Source: Ruminobacter amylophilus
Lineage (GTDB): Bacteria; Pseudomonadota; Gammaproteobacteria; Enterobacterales; Succinivibrionaceae
NCBI RefSeq assembly: GCF_900115655.1
Contig: NZ_FOXF01000004.1
Location: forward strand, 1-64,000
DNA: 64,000 bases
Direction: 5' to 3'
Of the stretch, positions 18,493 to 28,375 are shown piece after piece. Position 1 is the first letter of the stretch; each line of letters starts with the position of its first letter. Made by a program: the position numbers and the translations under genes. Under the pieces are notes generated by a model, which ran no database searches, was not told the origin of the DNA, and saw only the letters and a program-made list of their open reading frames with translations.

Positions 18493-21400
18493 TTAAGCAA
18501 GGAACTGGTAGCTGTTCATGCGTTCCGCGCCTTCTGACTTGATTCTCTGAAGCAGCGCATAAGACTGTTCAAGCTCATTCTTTTCCAGAATATCGGCAAG
18601 ATTGCTGAGTCTGTTGCCGAAACTTTCCCCGAAACCGTTAATCATCGGCAGAACAAACTGTCTGATGGCAAAATCCATGGCCAGATTTTCAGATGAACCT
18701 TCAAGCAGAGGAGCGGCAACCGTCAGATACTTGATAATCTGCTGATGCTTTCTGTAGGAAACCACGATACGCTGTCCCAGATTTGAGTCTTCCTGATACA
18801 GTGTCTCCTCAACCGCGTTGAGAATCTGATACATCTTGTTGGTGATGCAGGGTTCACTGGTATCAAACAGTGTCAGCCAGTCAGCCGCGCTGTATGTCTG
18901 GGTATTGACGCTGTGTCCGGTTCTGCGTTCCCTGTTGTCATCACTCTGGCTTGGTTTTTCATCAAACAGAATAACCGCAGAACGGTCCAGCATTCTGGCT
19001 GACATGACATTCACGGTATCGTCACTGTTTACCGTTCCCACGAATCTCAGGTACTGAGGAATGGTCAGATATGCTCTTTCCGGAGAACCTGTGAAGATCT
19101 TGCGTTCTGATTCACCGTCGGCAAGCTGCATGAATGATGAGAAATAGTGTTCAGGAGATGAAAGGTTCATTTCATCAAGCAGCAGAATGGCAGGGGTAAC
19201 CTTTGACGGATCCCTTTCCTCGTCCAGAGTGGTCAGAAGTTCCCATAAACCGGTAGGGGCCGGCTGGAAACTGCTGGTAAGGCTGTTCCAGTACCCCAGA
19301 ATGTCTCGCTGGGAAGTCCAGCCTCTGGCCACTGGAATGGTGTGCAGACGGTTATCCAGATTAAGCGCCCTGCCCATGGTTTTCACGAAAGAGGTCTTAC
19401 CTGAGCCCGGAAGCCCCGCCAGAATGGTAAACTGATTCTGGGCAATGGTAATCACCATGGATGCCAGATTGTCTCTTGACATATAGCGGCCGTAGCTTCT
19501 CATGGTCCCCATCAGATCCTCTATATATCTGTTTCTTACCTTTCTGAGGTTGTCCAGATTGATTACGCTGGGGGTTCTGCTTTCAAAATTGAAACCTGCG
19601 CCCTTGACCTTTCTCGGTGTGGTAAAGGCCTTGAGCATTGAATGCATTTCCAGATAGCGGGAACTCAGATCCGCAAATGAATGATTGAGCTCTACATCCA
19701 GGTTCTCCTTGGTTCTGCGCAGCTCACCGACCTGCTTCTTCAGCTCGTCATATTCATTGCGGAGCTGCTTGTATTCCGACTTGAGTACCTCATGCTCTTC
19801 CGCGGATACGGTTTTAACCTTCCCTTTGGTTTTTACCTGCACCTCTTCAGCTTCCTTTACCGGCTCGGCATCAGTTCTTGCCAGCTGGGACTTTCTGCTT
19901 TCCAGATCCTTCTTGATGCGGGTCAGTTCACTCTGACTGCTTTCAATCTTGCCGCGGATGGTACGAAGCTTCTTTTCTTCCTCAACCCTGTCGTTCTTGA
20001 GAGAGTCAACCATTGACCTGCGCAGCTGACTCATGATGAATTCACTGTTGCGGTTGAAGTATTCATCAAAGAACACCTTGAACTCAGGCATTTCCATCAT
20101 CAGCTTGAACATCTTGCTGCGTTCGTTTTCAAATTCCACCACGCCGCTCATGACATAGAAGAATCTGTTTACTCTTTCAGGCTCGGTCTTGAACTGACGG
20201 GTACCGGCAATATTCTGATTGGCCTTGCTCAGCTGACTGGCCTTAAGATCGTTGAACACGCAGTTAAGCAGACTGGTACCGTAGGTGGTTACCAGCTTCT
20301 CATTGTCCATGAGGTCCACTTTCTTGCCGCTGTTAAGCCAGTTCTGTGCCGGCATCTTCACCAGATACTTTCTGGAAACGCCGTCAACCTTTACGGTTCT
20401 GATGAAATCCTGGAAAAGATCATAGTCGTTGACCTTGACGCACAGATTATGGGTATCCTTTACCCCCAGAACACAGCGGTTGTTGTCCGGAATGGTCAGA
20501 GTGCATCTGTACTGATACGGAGCTGCGTCTTCAACCCTGGTAATCTTGTTGGCGTTAATCATGAAAGGTCCCATGATTACCTCTCTGGCCCTGATAAGAC
20601 CGTAGAGCTTTTCGGAAAAGACATGCTCATTCGCTCCTGAGGCGGAAGATCTGGTGTTTACCGCCTCTTCCTCTTCTTCCTCCTCTTCACCACCGTTCGG
20701 CACGCCGTTCATACCTTCAACGGATGACAGGCTGCTGAAATCCTCCGGTTTGATTCCCATTGCCTCCATCTGACTCTTCATCCTTTCCAGAAGCTGCTTC
20801 TTGGAAACCATGGATACGGCGTCACGCAGAGGATTGCCGCTCTTGAAGGAATCATCCAGACCGAAACAGAAACTCTGAGTGTAGTCACTGTGCATTCCGA
20901 ACATTGAACCTAACTGCTGTTCGGAATTAATTGTTTTCTCGACTCTGTACTGCTTACTTATTCTTTCGGAAATTTGCTGAATGTTCTCATCACTGATTAG
21001 ATATTCACTGGAGTTCAACGGTTTCTTTGCCTGAGAAGACTGATTTTCAGAAGGCGCGGAAACGGCGGATGATGACAGGGGGGCTGAAGTCCCCTGTTCC
21101 TGACCTGCGGACTGAACCACCGGTTCACTGAGAACCGGAGCGGCAGACACGGGTTCAGCACGTTCTCCTGAGGCGGAGGTCAGGCTCTGAACCTCTTCGT
21201 TACCGGCATCGTCTTCCCCGCCTGCGTTTTCATCCTTTCCGCTCAGCAGTTCATGATTTCTGGCGATAATATCGTCAGCTGCGGCCACCGCTCTGATATC
21301 ACGGGCCACGGCATCAGAAGTTTCGCTTACGAACGCGCTGTCATCGGCAAGCCTGCGAATCTGCTCCTGAACCGCACTTCTTACGGCCTGCTCATCAATG

Positions 21401-22080
21401 GAGGAGTCCGCATCTTCCGGCAGATTACCGGCAACGGCATCCCTTATATATCTGAAGAACTGTCCGTTAAGCTCACGGGCCGCAAAATAATTGTTGTTGG
21501 TGAAACTTTCGAGATTGTCTCTGTCAACGTTGAAATAGGTGGTATTGAAGCAGTCTCTCACGTATTTCTGGGCATCCTTTTCATTAAAGAACTCTTCCGT
21601 CTTCTTTACAAAAGGAAAGTCATCCCTGGAAACAGTGTACTTGGTGCACTTGACCATCACATAGTCGGTACTAGGACGGTACTTTATATATGCGGTCTTT
21701 TCCGCCGCGCGGAAATCCTCCACCTTTGGCTCCATGATTTCCACGAAATCATAAGGATCCAGTTTTGTTATTTTTTCGCTGTATGCCGTGTATTTACACC
21801 CTCGTTCCTCGGGTGAAGGATTGGCAATCAGCTTTACCAGTTTGCACTCTCCGAATTTGGAGATCATGTTTTTGGCGTTTGAGGTCAGAAAAACCTGTGC
21901 GGGCTCATCCAGAAACGTCTCCATATTGACAACGGAATATCTGTTTGCATTTCTGTTTTCCGTATCAGGCATCTGCTCGAATGCGATATCAATATATGAA
22001 CAGTCTTTATTGTTTGACTTTGTGATGTATACGTTTGGATTGATTATCCCTACCAGCGTTCTTTCTTCAAAATTGCTCAT
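18493..22080 (-). CDS. McrB-like AAA+ ATPase with long N-terminal region
   Basis: A 1195-aa AAA+ motor. The frame opens at a TTG (22095), but ATG at 22080 follows TGAGGTGG and is preferred. The AAA+ domain (about 850-1110) has Walker A GLPGSGKTS with Lys895, Walker B LLLDEMNLSS with Asp969/Glu970, the GTVNSDD sensor segment with Asn1018, and RMLDRS ending at 1034. This resembles the McrB GTPase branch. N-terminal to it are a coiled coil (about 690-800), a mixed domain (about 480-680), an acidic Glu run (about 463-472), a Ser/Pro/Ala-rich linker (about 285-365) and an N-terminal domain I do not recognise. It is the first gene of the operon with the nuclease. Nucleotide specificity cannot be told from sequence. 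Confidence 0.82.
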   Translation of the reverse strand: MSNFEERTLVGIINPNVYITKSNNKDCSYIDIAFEQMPDTENRNANRYSVVNMETFLDEPAQVFLTSNAKNMISKFGECKLVKLIANPSPEERGCKYTAYSEKITKLDPYDFVEIMEPKVEDFRAAEKTAYIKYRPSTDYVMVKCTKYTVSRDDFPFVKKTEEFFNEKDAQKYVRDCFNTTYFNVDRDNLESFTNNNYFAARELNGQFFRYIRDAVAGNLPEDADSSIDEQAVRSAVQEQIRRLADDSAFVSETSDAVARDIRAVAAADDIIARNHELLSGKDENAGGEDDAGNEEVQSLTSASGERAEPVSAAPVLSEPVVQSAGQEQGTSAPLSSSAVSAPSENQSSQAKKPLNSSEYLISDENIQQISERISKQYRVEKTINSEQQLGSMFGMHSDYTQSFCFGLDDSFKSGNPLRDAVSMVSKKQLLERMKSQMEAMGIKPEDFSSLSSVEGMNGVPNGGEEEEEEEEAVNTRSSASGANEHVFSEKLYGLIRAREVIMGPFMINANKITRVEDAAPYQYRCTLTIPDNNRCVLGVKDTHNLCVKVNDYDLFQDFIRTVKVDGVSRKYLVKMPAQNWLNSGKKVDLMDNEKLVTTYGTSLLNCVFNDLKASQLSKANQNIAGTRQFKTEPERVNRFFYVMSGVVEFENERSKMFKLMMEMPEFKVFFDEYFNRNSEFIMSQLRRSMVDSLKNDRVEEEKKLRTIRGKIESSQSELTRIKKDLESRKSQLARTDAEPVKEAEEVQVKTKGKVKTVSAEEHEVLKSEYKQLRNEYDELKKQVGELRRTKENLDVELNHSFADLSSRYLEMHSMLKAFTTPRKVKGAGFNFESRTPSVINLDNLRKVRNRYIEDLMGTMRSYGRYMSRDNLASMVITIAQNQFTILAGLPGSGKTSFVKTMGRALNLDNRLHTIPVARGWTSQRDILGYWNSLTSSFQPAPTGLWELLTTLDEERDPSKVTPAILLLDEMNLSSPEHYFSSFMQLADGESERKIFTGSPERAYLTIPQYLRFVGTVNSDDTVNVMSARMLDRSAVILFDEKPSQSDDNRERRTGHSVNTQTYSAADWLTLFDTSEPCITNKMYQILNAVEETLYQEDSNLGQRIVVSYRKHQQIIKYLTVAAPLLEGSSENLAMDFAIRQFVLPMINGFGESFGNRLSNLADILEKNELEQSYALLQRIKSEGAERMNSYQFLA

Positions 22081-22205
22081 TTGAATCCACCTCAAAAAAA
22101 TCTGTTAAACCGGCACGGGCGCAGGGATGCCCCGACGCCTTCCATATGTATATGTATGTGTGTTTTATGCAGTGCACAGGAATCGCATTATCTAAAGGAT
22201 ACATC

Positions 22206-22424
22206 ATGACAGTTCCGGAAAACCGCCAAAAACGTACAGAATGCCATTTCCAGAAAAAAACATGTGCAGAGAGAAAAAATAAGGAGCCAGCAGCAGCATC
22301 TGAATTCCCCCTAATGAATCATAAAGAAACCAAAAACGGGAAATTCCGGCCGATGAACAAAATGCATGAACCATTTTCCGGTCTTACCGAAAAAGATTCA
22401 GTCTCCTCCATTACAGAATTCTAA
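22206..22424 (+). CDS. possible small basic protein, 72 aa
   Basis: Doubtful. The ATG is preceded by AAGGA with a 6-base spacer, a good ribosome site. The product is hydrophilic and Lys/Glu-rich with no known motif, signal or membrane segment. Codon use is not distinctive. It lies divergent from the McrB-like operon, where a small regulator could sit, but there is no DNA-binding motif. It may be a chance frame. Confidence 0.25.
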   Translation: MTVPENRQKRTECHFQKKTCAERKNKEPAAASEFPLMNHKETKNGKFRPMNKMHEPFSGLTEKDSVSSITEF

Positions 22425-23268
22425 CGCAGAAAAGGGCTGACACAGAAATGAATCAGTACTTTATTGTGAATTATGACAATGAGTTTTTATATTGACGAAA
22501 TATTTCCGCTGAAAAAACGGCCGAAACGTTCAAAAAAGAAGCATTTCTCATCGAAATAAAGGAAATTGATAAAATATCAACCGTTTTTCGACATCAGCAA
22601 AGAAAAAACTGGTTAAAAAATACAAAAACAGTACTTAAAAAGCACTGAAAAAATGAAAATTTACTCCAAATATCCGCTCAAAACTCAAATAAATTATGAC
22701 AAATATCACAAATTTAATAATTTTCTGACAGTCAAATCCTAGAAAATTTACATATTTTTAACAAAATTACATTCAACAAAATATTAATCACTGTCTGACA
22801 TGCAAAATAACATGATATTGGTCACATTTTAGCTGCAGTGTCTGCAGGAATATTACCGCTAACGTACCAAACCGTAAAAAAAGATACCCTTAATTGATAT
22901 TTTATACACTGAAGTTAAAAATGCAGAAAACATTACATGTAAAGGAAAAGAGTCGGATAACATCCCTTCCAAATTCATGAAACCGTATTCATCTCTACTG
23001 GTCAGGAGACGGAAAAAACAAAATTAAAACCTGTTTAACAATTAAATAACATTTTATTAAACTTATGATTAATGCGTTATTGGAATTTTTGATTAATTGC
23101 CATACATTAATCATATAATTCCCCGAAACCATTGATTTTTTACTGTTTTTTAACAATTAAAAGGAACCAGAATGCTGTTTTTGGTGATGAAAAAATAAAT
23201 CTTATGTAATACAATAAGCTCATCAGAAAAGTCTAATCTGATAAGACTAAAGATTGCTAAAAAACATT

Positions 23269-23284
23269 TGTGAGCGTTTTCACA
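23269..23284 (+). promoter_or_regulatory. CRP-type binding site
   Basis: TGTGA-GCGTTT-TCACA is an exact match to the E. coli CRP consensus half-sites with the standard 6-bp spacer. It is centred about 154 bases upstream of the 23431 start codon. A second half-site (TTTTCACA) occurs at 23323-23330. Activity depends on the host having CRP with the same specificity. Confidence 0.6.
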
Positions 23285-23430
23285 GAACAAAACAAAATAA
23301 AAAAAGTTTAATTGAAAAACGTTTTCACATTTGAAATAATTAAAGTGTGCAAAGGATATGCACTATACATGGATAACCTTGAATACCACCGAGGCTTCCA
23401 TTGAATTCAATAAGAGAAGGAGTAACAACC

Positions 23431-24039
23431 ATGACAGCAAAACTTTACGAACTCAACACCGAGATCCTGGGCAAATTAGTTGAAAGCCCTGAAGCATCTC
23501 AGAACTTTATCGAATCTATCATCAAGGATTTACCTGGTACCGTTGACGTTGAAACCATCAGCGATGTAACCGTTGGCGACATGAATTCAAGCAAGGTTGC
23601 AGGAAAGAGTGCAGAAGGTTTCTCTCAGATTAACGGTATCGTTTTCCAGTTCAGTCTTAACAGCAAGCCTGCAGAAATGATTCTTGTTGTTGAACCAGTA
23701 TCATTCCTGAAGTGGTGGCATGATAAGAGCTTCTTCAGCTATAAGCTCTATCGTAACCACAGCAATATCAATGACGGCGTAAGACGTTTTGTAACATTCG
23801 TTGTAACTGACTCTGAAGTTAAGGCTTCACGTTTCCATGCTGTAAGTTGCTTCAACAACAACAACGGCGACAAGTGTGAAAGCTGCCAGATTCACGATAT
23901 CTTCGCTGTTAAGCAGAGTGGCAATGAAGACTCTATGCTCGAAAACTGGATTCGTGCGTTGATATCCAAAAGCGACGCCGATGAAAGCACCAATAATGTA
24001 TCAAGCATAACAGAGGCTTCAGGCTATAAGGTAGCTTAA
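23431..24039 (+). CDS. hypothetical protein, probably well expressed, 202 aa
   Basis: Not recognised. The frame opens at 23401, but ATG at 23431 has an ideal ribosome site (AGAAGGAG, 8-base spacer) and is chosen. Codon choice is unlike typical hypothetical genes and resembles highly expressed ones (CGT, GTT, AAC, CTC). The protein is cytoplasmic. Notable are WWHDKSFF, a Cys pair motif CESC near residue 150, and a polar Ser/Asn-rich tail. No catalytic motif is seen. It is monocistronic, ends at a hairpin (24074), and has a consensus CRP site and a very AT-rich leader upstream. Confidence 0.75.
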   Translation: MTAKLYELNTEILGKLVESPEASQNFIESIIKDLPGTVDVETISDVTVGDMNSSKVAGKSAEGFSQINGIVFQFSLNSKPAEMILVVEPVSFLKWWHDKSFFSYKLYRNHSNINDGVRRFVTFVVTDSEVKASRFHAVSCFNNNNGDKCESCQIHDIFAVKQSGNEDSMLENWIRALISKSDADESTNNVSSITEASGYKVA

Positions 24040-24073
24040 TATAATAAAATCTCTTATTGTATGTGGTATATTT

Positions 24074-24100
24074 CACCCGCTTCTGGCGGGTGATTCTTTA
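24074..24100 (+). terminator. terminator of the 23431-24039 gene
   Basis: CACCCGC (24074-24080) pairs with GCGGGTG (24086-24092) around TTCTG, followed by a T-rich but interrupted tract. Confidence 0.65.
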
Positions 24101-25469
24101 GCACAGTACACAAGATAGAACTGCTCGAAACATATAAACAATACAGGTAATCAATGACTTTCAGAGCCATTGATTTCTTTTTTTAAGTCCCCCACCTCCC
24201 CACTGCTGTGTTATTTTTAACCAAAAGACACCGGCACACCTCATAAGACAGACAAAACCGTATTATTTCAGCAGAGAACTCCAGACATTTCCTGAACCAG
24301 ACATGAAACGGATTATTCATCCGTCAGTCATACAGGATTCATCTTCGGTTCACAACCACGAAATCAGGCTGCAGTTATCTGGCAATTCATGACATACACA
24401 TTTCCATCCACTCATAAGAAGCCGGCCGATACCACAAAGTGCAAATTCCTGAGTCATGGAAAAAACACTGAACCACAGACAGTAACAAAAAACAGTCAGA
24501 ATCTCCCTGAAAAATCAACCTCCGGGTAAAGAACAATCAGAATATCTCCTGAAAGAACAATCTTAACCGCTCCATAAATACACCATATAAGACGCCTTAA
24601 TCGCTGCAGAGTCATATCCGATTCATTATTTGGCTTATGCACTCATGCAGAAGATGCGCTAATCAGTATAAGAAATCTGGCGGCAGACTCTTCATTAAGC
24701 CTGATATCCTTCCATACGCCACCATAATAAACACATATCCGGGACCATAAAGCAATTCATATATCTCACCGTAAATCACTGCAGCAGGCATTCCGGCCCG
24801 CCCTATTCCGTTACCATTACCGGAGAAACACTCAATAACATTTTCGGCGTATAAAACCGTCTCAGAAAACATCTCCTCACCCCGGTTCTGCCTGCAGGTA
24901 TTCCTCAGGCCGGAACGACATACATCATCATTCACGAACCATAAAGTTCTTTGGTATGAATCAGCTGCCGGATCGTTTTCCTCCGCACAGTTTGCCCCTG
25001 AAACCATACCCTGGATCTTCCGGAATCAAAATCCCACGTTACAGATTTACAAAACTTCAAAAAAACGTCCATATTTAACGACCCGGCAGAAACCATATCT
25101 AAACCCCGCTTCAGTACCGCAACGCAACAGTGAGCGTTTTTCAATATTAATACCTAAGGATAAGTACGCCGGACTCAGTCAGGCTGCAATTGATTAAGAA
25201 ATTCAGCCATACAGTATTATTTCAGATACATGTCATTATCAGTCATGGAATTTACTGAAAGACATTTACAAACCGAATACTGATACGTACACAAATGAAA
25301 GAAATCTACATTTACGCAGTTTTTCAGACTGTAGTTTATGATTAATAATCATAATAAAGCACTGTTTTATACTGATTAATTAGTGACCCGTTTTTTATAA
25401 AAAACGAAAAAACTCTGTAAAATCAAGCCTTTCTACATTAATATTTTGTGTATTTTCTTTATTTAAAAA

Positions 25470-25531
25470 CTTATTTAAATTTAAATAAGCAGTGGAAATT
25501 AAAACTAAATAATTATTTAAATTTAAATAAG
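25470..25531. repeat. two copies of an 18-20 bp AT palindrome
   Basis: CTTATTTAAATTTAAATAAG (25470-25489) is a perfect 20-bp palindrome. TTATTTAAATTTAAATAA recurs at 25513-25530, 42 bases on (four helical turns). Degenerate copies follow at 25541-25557. Similar TTATTTAA half-sites lie in the promoter region of the 26256 gene. Could be operators or a DNA-bending/unwinding element. Confidence 0.6.
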
Positions 25532-25748
25532 TTTATTTTATCTTATTTAATTTAATAACTTTTTATATTTTAAATTTAATTATTAAATTTATATAAACAC
25601 ATTCTTATTTAATTTTTACTTAACTTTACTTGTTTAAATAACAGTTAAATACGTTAAGATTAATGTTATAAATTTTTATTTCTGTTTCAGGTATTATCCC
25701 CTGCTTTCCCATACCCGGGATTCATGCTTTTTCCGGCGTCTGTTATTG

Positions 25749-25793
25749 TGTAATATCATGTAATTACATATGTAAATTACACTGTAAATTATT
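25749..25793. repeat. phased TGTAA(A)TTA repeats
   Basis: Four copies of TGTAAT/TGTAAA begin at 25749, 25759, 25771 and 25783, spaced 10, 12 and 12 bases, about one helical turn each. The second lies in a perfect 12-bp palindrome ATGTAATTACAT (25758-25769). The arrangement looks like a multimeric protein-binding site. Confidence 0.5.
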
Positions 25794-26210
25794 TTTAGGG
25801 TATATAACCCGGTCCCCTATCCAACCTTAATAAAGAAACGACGCTCCTGAGCTTCTGCAGTCTCAGGCATCCATTTACCGGCAAGCAGTCAGGAGAGTCA
25901 CCCGGTAACCGCCATCCCCCTTTCAGCCCCATACTCTTACACTGCTGTTGTTCCCGCATGGAGACACGCAGTATAAGGAAGCGGCACAACATTCCTGAAC
26001 ACGTTAAATAACAGGGGGAGAGTACACACGTTTAATCCCCTTCATAAAGGGCTCCGTATGACGTGCAGCAGAACAGTAATAAATACACCTGGCCTGCAGA
26101 GGGGAGGTATCAGGAATCGTTTGTATCGGCTCTATAACGATGCGGAATATACGGGCGCAAATAAGGCCTGAAATGATAACAGGGGATATGACCGGAGTTC
26201 TGGAATGGGC

Positions 26211-26242
26211 AAAAAAAAGCCCCGGAGAAGTTTTCTCCGGGA
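26211..26242 (-). terminator. terminator of the 26256-26870 gene
   Basis: CCCGGAGA (26221-26228) pairs with TCTCCGGG (26234-26241); eight A on the plus strand give the U-run. Confidence 0.8.
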
Positions 26243-26255
26243 GGCAAAGACTAGC

Positions 26256-26870
26256 CTAAGCTATATTGAGAGTTTTAATCAGTTCATAATTTAAGGCAGA
26301 CGGTCTGATTACACGGTCAAATGAAAGTCTGATACATGTTCCCAGCTTGATGGAGATATCAGCTTTATCCTTTGCCGTTTCACCTATTACGATAGGATCC
26401 TTGCTTATCTGCATTAAATAACAATTTCTATTAACGTAATCTACTTCAACCACCAGAAAATCGGCTTCTTTAGGGGTACCACTCCCCTTTATTGTATACT
26501 CAGGGAATGCAAGTACAACCTCGCCTACTTCTACAGGCTTACCGCCTGAGAAAGTTCTGAATATAGGGTCAACCGGCTTCATTTCCTTATGGAAACGTCT
26601 TGTTGCAACTGCATTAAAGACAATCATGCTTTTTTCGTCGTAAGAGAAGGACAAATCAGCAAGACGCTGCATGAATTCATAATAGCAGTCGATATCATCC
26701 TTGGTGAAGTAGCTTTCGCCAAAAGCTTTTTCATTGAGATTCACCTTGCCGAGAAGAGTCTGTCCGACTGCTTCACCGACGTTTGTAATAATTGTAACGC
26801 AAAGTCGATCGATTCTGGCATTGTAATGCCATTTGAATCTCTCCCATTCGTTAAACTTCACGTAGTTCAT
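26256..26870 (-). CDS. hypothetical protein, 204 aa
   Basis: Not recognised. The ATG has GAGG nine bases upstream. The protein is soluble, with a helical first half and a beta-rich second half, for example VVLAFPEYTIKG and ADFLVVEVDYVNRNCYLMQIS. The C-terminal stretch GTCIRLSFDRVIRP looks like a beta-sandwich strand. There is no signal peptide or known motif. It is flanked by AT-rich DNA with TTATTTAA repeats on its promoter side (26917-26991) and has its own strong terminator. Like the 23431 gene it sits in the gene-poor region. Confidence 0.65.
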   Translation of the reverse strand: MNYVKFNEWERFKWHYNARIDRLCVTIITNVGEAVGQTLLGKVNLNEKAFGESYFTKDDIDCYYEFMQRLADLSFSYDEKSMIVFNAVATRRFHKEMKPVDPIFRTFSGGKPVEVGEVVLAFPEYTIKGSGTPKEADFLVVEVDYVNRNCYLMQISKDPIVIGETAKDKADISIKLGTCIRLSFDRVIRPSALNYELIKTLNIA

Positions 26871-26916
26871 TATTCAAACCTCAAATAAATTCGCTTTACT
26901 TATTTTGAGTTTAATC

Positions 26917-26991
26917 GTTATTTAAACTTAAATCAACCTAAAAAATCTTATTTAACTTATTTTTTCAAAAATTGTATTAAATAATTATAAG
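26917..26991. promoter_or_regulatory. TTATTTAA-type half-sites upstream of the 26256 gene
   Basis: GTTATTTAAACTTAAAT (26918-26934), CTTATTTAACTTATT (about 26947-26961) and an ATTAAATAATTATAAG stretch (26976-26991) resemble the AT palindromes at 25470-25531. They lie just upstream of the 26870 start codon and overlap the 3' end of pyrD. Confidence 0.4.
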
Positions 26992-28010
26992 TAGTTCACG
27001 ATATTTTTAATTAAGGTTGGTCCCTTGTAAATAAAACCTGAATAAATCTGAACCAGAGAGGCTCCGTTTTTAATTTTTTCGGCGGCAGCCATAGGAGAAT
27101 CAATTCCCCCCACTCCTATAATCGGGATGCGGCCATTAATAATTTTATTAATCTTGGCCAGCACGTCAGTACTCTTTCTGAATTCAGGACGTCCGCTGAG
27201 TCCGCCGGTTTCAGTTGCGTGAGGCATGTTGGCAATCATGTCGCGGTCTAAGGTGGTATTGGTTGCGATGATGCCGTCCACTTCATTCTCAAGGAATATT
27301 CTGCAGATATTCTCGATTTCCTCATCGTTGAGATCAGGCGCAATCTTGATGGCAATAGGAACGTATTTCTTGTTGGCCTCTGCGAGTTCCTTCTGTTTCT
27401 TCTTAAGAGCCTGCACCAGTTCAACGAGAGCGTCGCCAAGCTGCAGGGTACGCAGATTAGGAGTATTAGGAGATGAAATGTTTACGGCAACATATGAAGC
27501 GTAGTTATAAACCTTTTCCAGACAGTAGAGATAATCGCTTACACTGTCTTCGATAGGAGTTGTCTTGTTCTTGCCGATATTAACCCCGAGAATTCCCTTG
27601 TAACGTGATTTCTTGATGTTTTCAACAAGATTGTCCACGCCGAGATTGTTAAAGCCCATACGGTTGATTAAACCTTCCGCAGGAACAACACGGAACAGTC
27701 TTGGCTTGTCATTGCCTGGCTGCGGCTTTGGCGTAACGGTCCCCACTTCGATGAAACCGAAGCCTAAGGCCGCAAACGCGTCGATTGCTTCACCGTCCTT
27801 ATCAAGACCTGCGGCAAGCCCTACCGGATTCTTGAAATCGAGTCCCATAACCTTGCGTGGTCTTGCCTCGACTTCCTGGGAAACAAGGCTTGTGAGCAGC
27901 TGACTGCGGGAGGCGATTTTCATCATCTTCATGGTGAGATTATGCGCCTTTTCAGGATCCATTGTAAAAAGACAAGGTCTTATCAATGGCTGATAAAGAG
28001 AATAAAGCAT
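26985..28010 (-). CDS. pyrD: dihydroorotate dehydrogenase (quinone), class 2
   Basis: FMN enzyme of the cytoplasmic membrane that oxidises dihydroorotate to orotate in pyrimidine synthesis, passing electrons to quinone; EC 1.3.5.2. The frame opens at 28124, but [12 protein letters not shown] at 28010 is the family N-terminus and has AAGGAAAT upstream (341 aa). Residues 1-40 form the membrane-associated helices of class 2 enzymes. [39 protein letters not shown] with catalytic Ser180, KIAPDL, TNTT and IGVGGI are all present. It is monocistronic; the downstream spacer holds AT repeats rather than a clear terminator. Confidence 0.96.
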   Translation of the reverse strand: MLYSLYQPLIRPCLFTMDPEKAHNLTMKMMKIASRSQLLTSLVSQEVEARPRKVMGLDFKNPVGLAAGLDKDGEAIDAFAALGFGFIEVGTVTPKPQPGNDKPRLFRVVPAEGLINRMGFNNLGVDNLVENIKKSRYKGILGVNIGKNKTTPIEDSVSDYLYCLEKVYNYASYVAVNISSPNTPNLRTLQLGDALVELVQALKKKQKELAEANKKYVPIAIKIAPDLNDEEIENICRIFLENEVDGIIATNTTLDRDMIANMPHATETGGLSGRPEFRKSTDVLAKINKIINGRIPIIGVGGIDSPMAAAEKIKNGASLVQIYSGFIYKGPTLIKNIVNYL

Positions 28011-28317
28011 ATTAGATTTCCTTGATTTAAACTTCTCATATATAAGTGAATGAATCCGGACGGTAATCCCCCTTTCTTCATTCCGCGAGCCTATTTTATC
28101 ATAATAAGCGTCAGTTAATAGCATTCAGAAAGAAAACAGGCCGCAGAACTTCGCGGGTTGCCCTCTCATTTTCTCCTTTAAACCTTTTCCGGAACTTGGG
28201 ATACCTTAACTTTCCGGACGTAATCCGGCGTTTTCACGGCTTTTCCGTCAATTAACTTCAGTTTCAGTGTCTCTCAGTCCGATTTCGGAAGTTTTAGAAG
28301 CCTTCTTTTTCTGCAGG
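28011..28317. other. intergenic, pyrD leader
   Basis: Spacer between pyrD and the pepN terminator. It must hold the pyrD promoter and 5' leader. I see no PurR-like operator or attenuator and no gene. Confidence 0.4.
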
Positions 28318-28357
28318 ATAAAAAAATACCGGAAGTCTGCTGACTTCCGGCTTTATT
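28318..28357 (-). terminator. terminator of pepN
   Basis: CCGGAAGTC (28329-28337) pairs with GACTTCCGG (28342-28350). A six-A run on the plus strand precedes it. Confidence 0.8.
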
Positions 28358-28375
28358 TTAAGGTACCCTGAAGAA

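Larger units (their letters stand above)
22081..23430. other. AT-rich gene-poor region with regulatory DNA
   Basis: About 1.35 kb separates the divergent McrB-like operon and the 23431 gene. Apart from one doubtful small gene (22206-22424), no frame is convincing. From about 22480 onward the sequence is very AT-rich with runs of A and T. A consensus CRP site lies at 23269-23284. Confidence 0.5.
24040..26210. other. gene-desert of 2.2 kb with AT-rich repeats
   Basis: No convincing gene. Short open frames at 24663-25007, 24932-25144 and 25795-25992 lack ribosome sites and recognisable content. The first 1.2 kb is of ordinary composition and could be decayed coding DNA. From about 25380 to 25800 the DNA is extremely AT-rich with palindromes and phased repeats (listed separately). 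Confidence 0.5.

Noticed and set aside
24663-25007. 114-codon minus-strand frame in the gene desert
   Set aside because: Poor start context and no recognisable domain; could only be a decayed remnant.
25380-25800. Chromosomal replication origin
   Set aside because: AT-rich and repeat-laden, but no TTATCCACA-type DnaA boxes and no dnaA, dnaN or gidA nearby.
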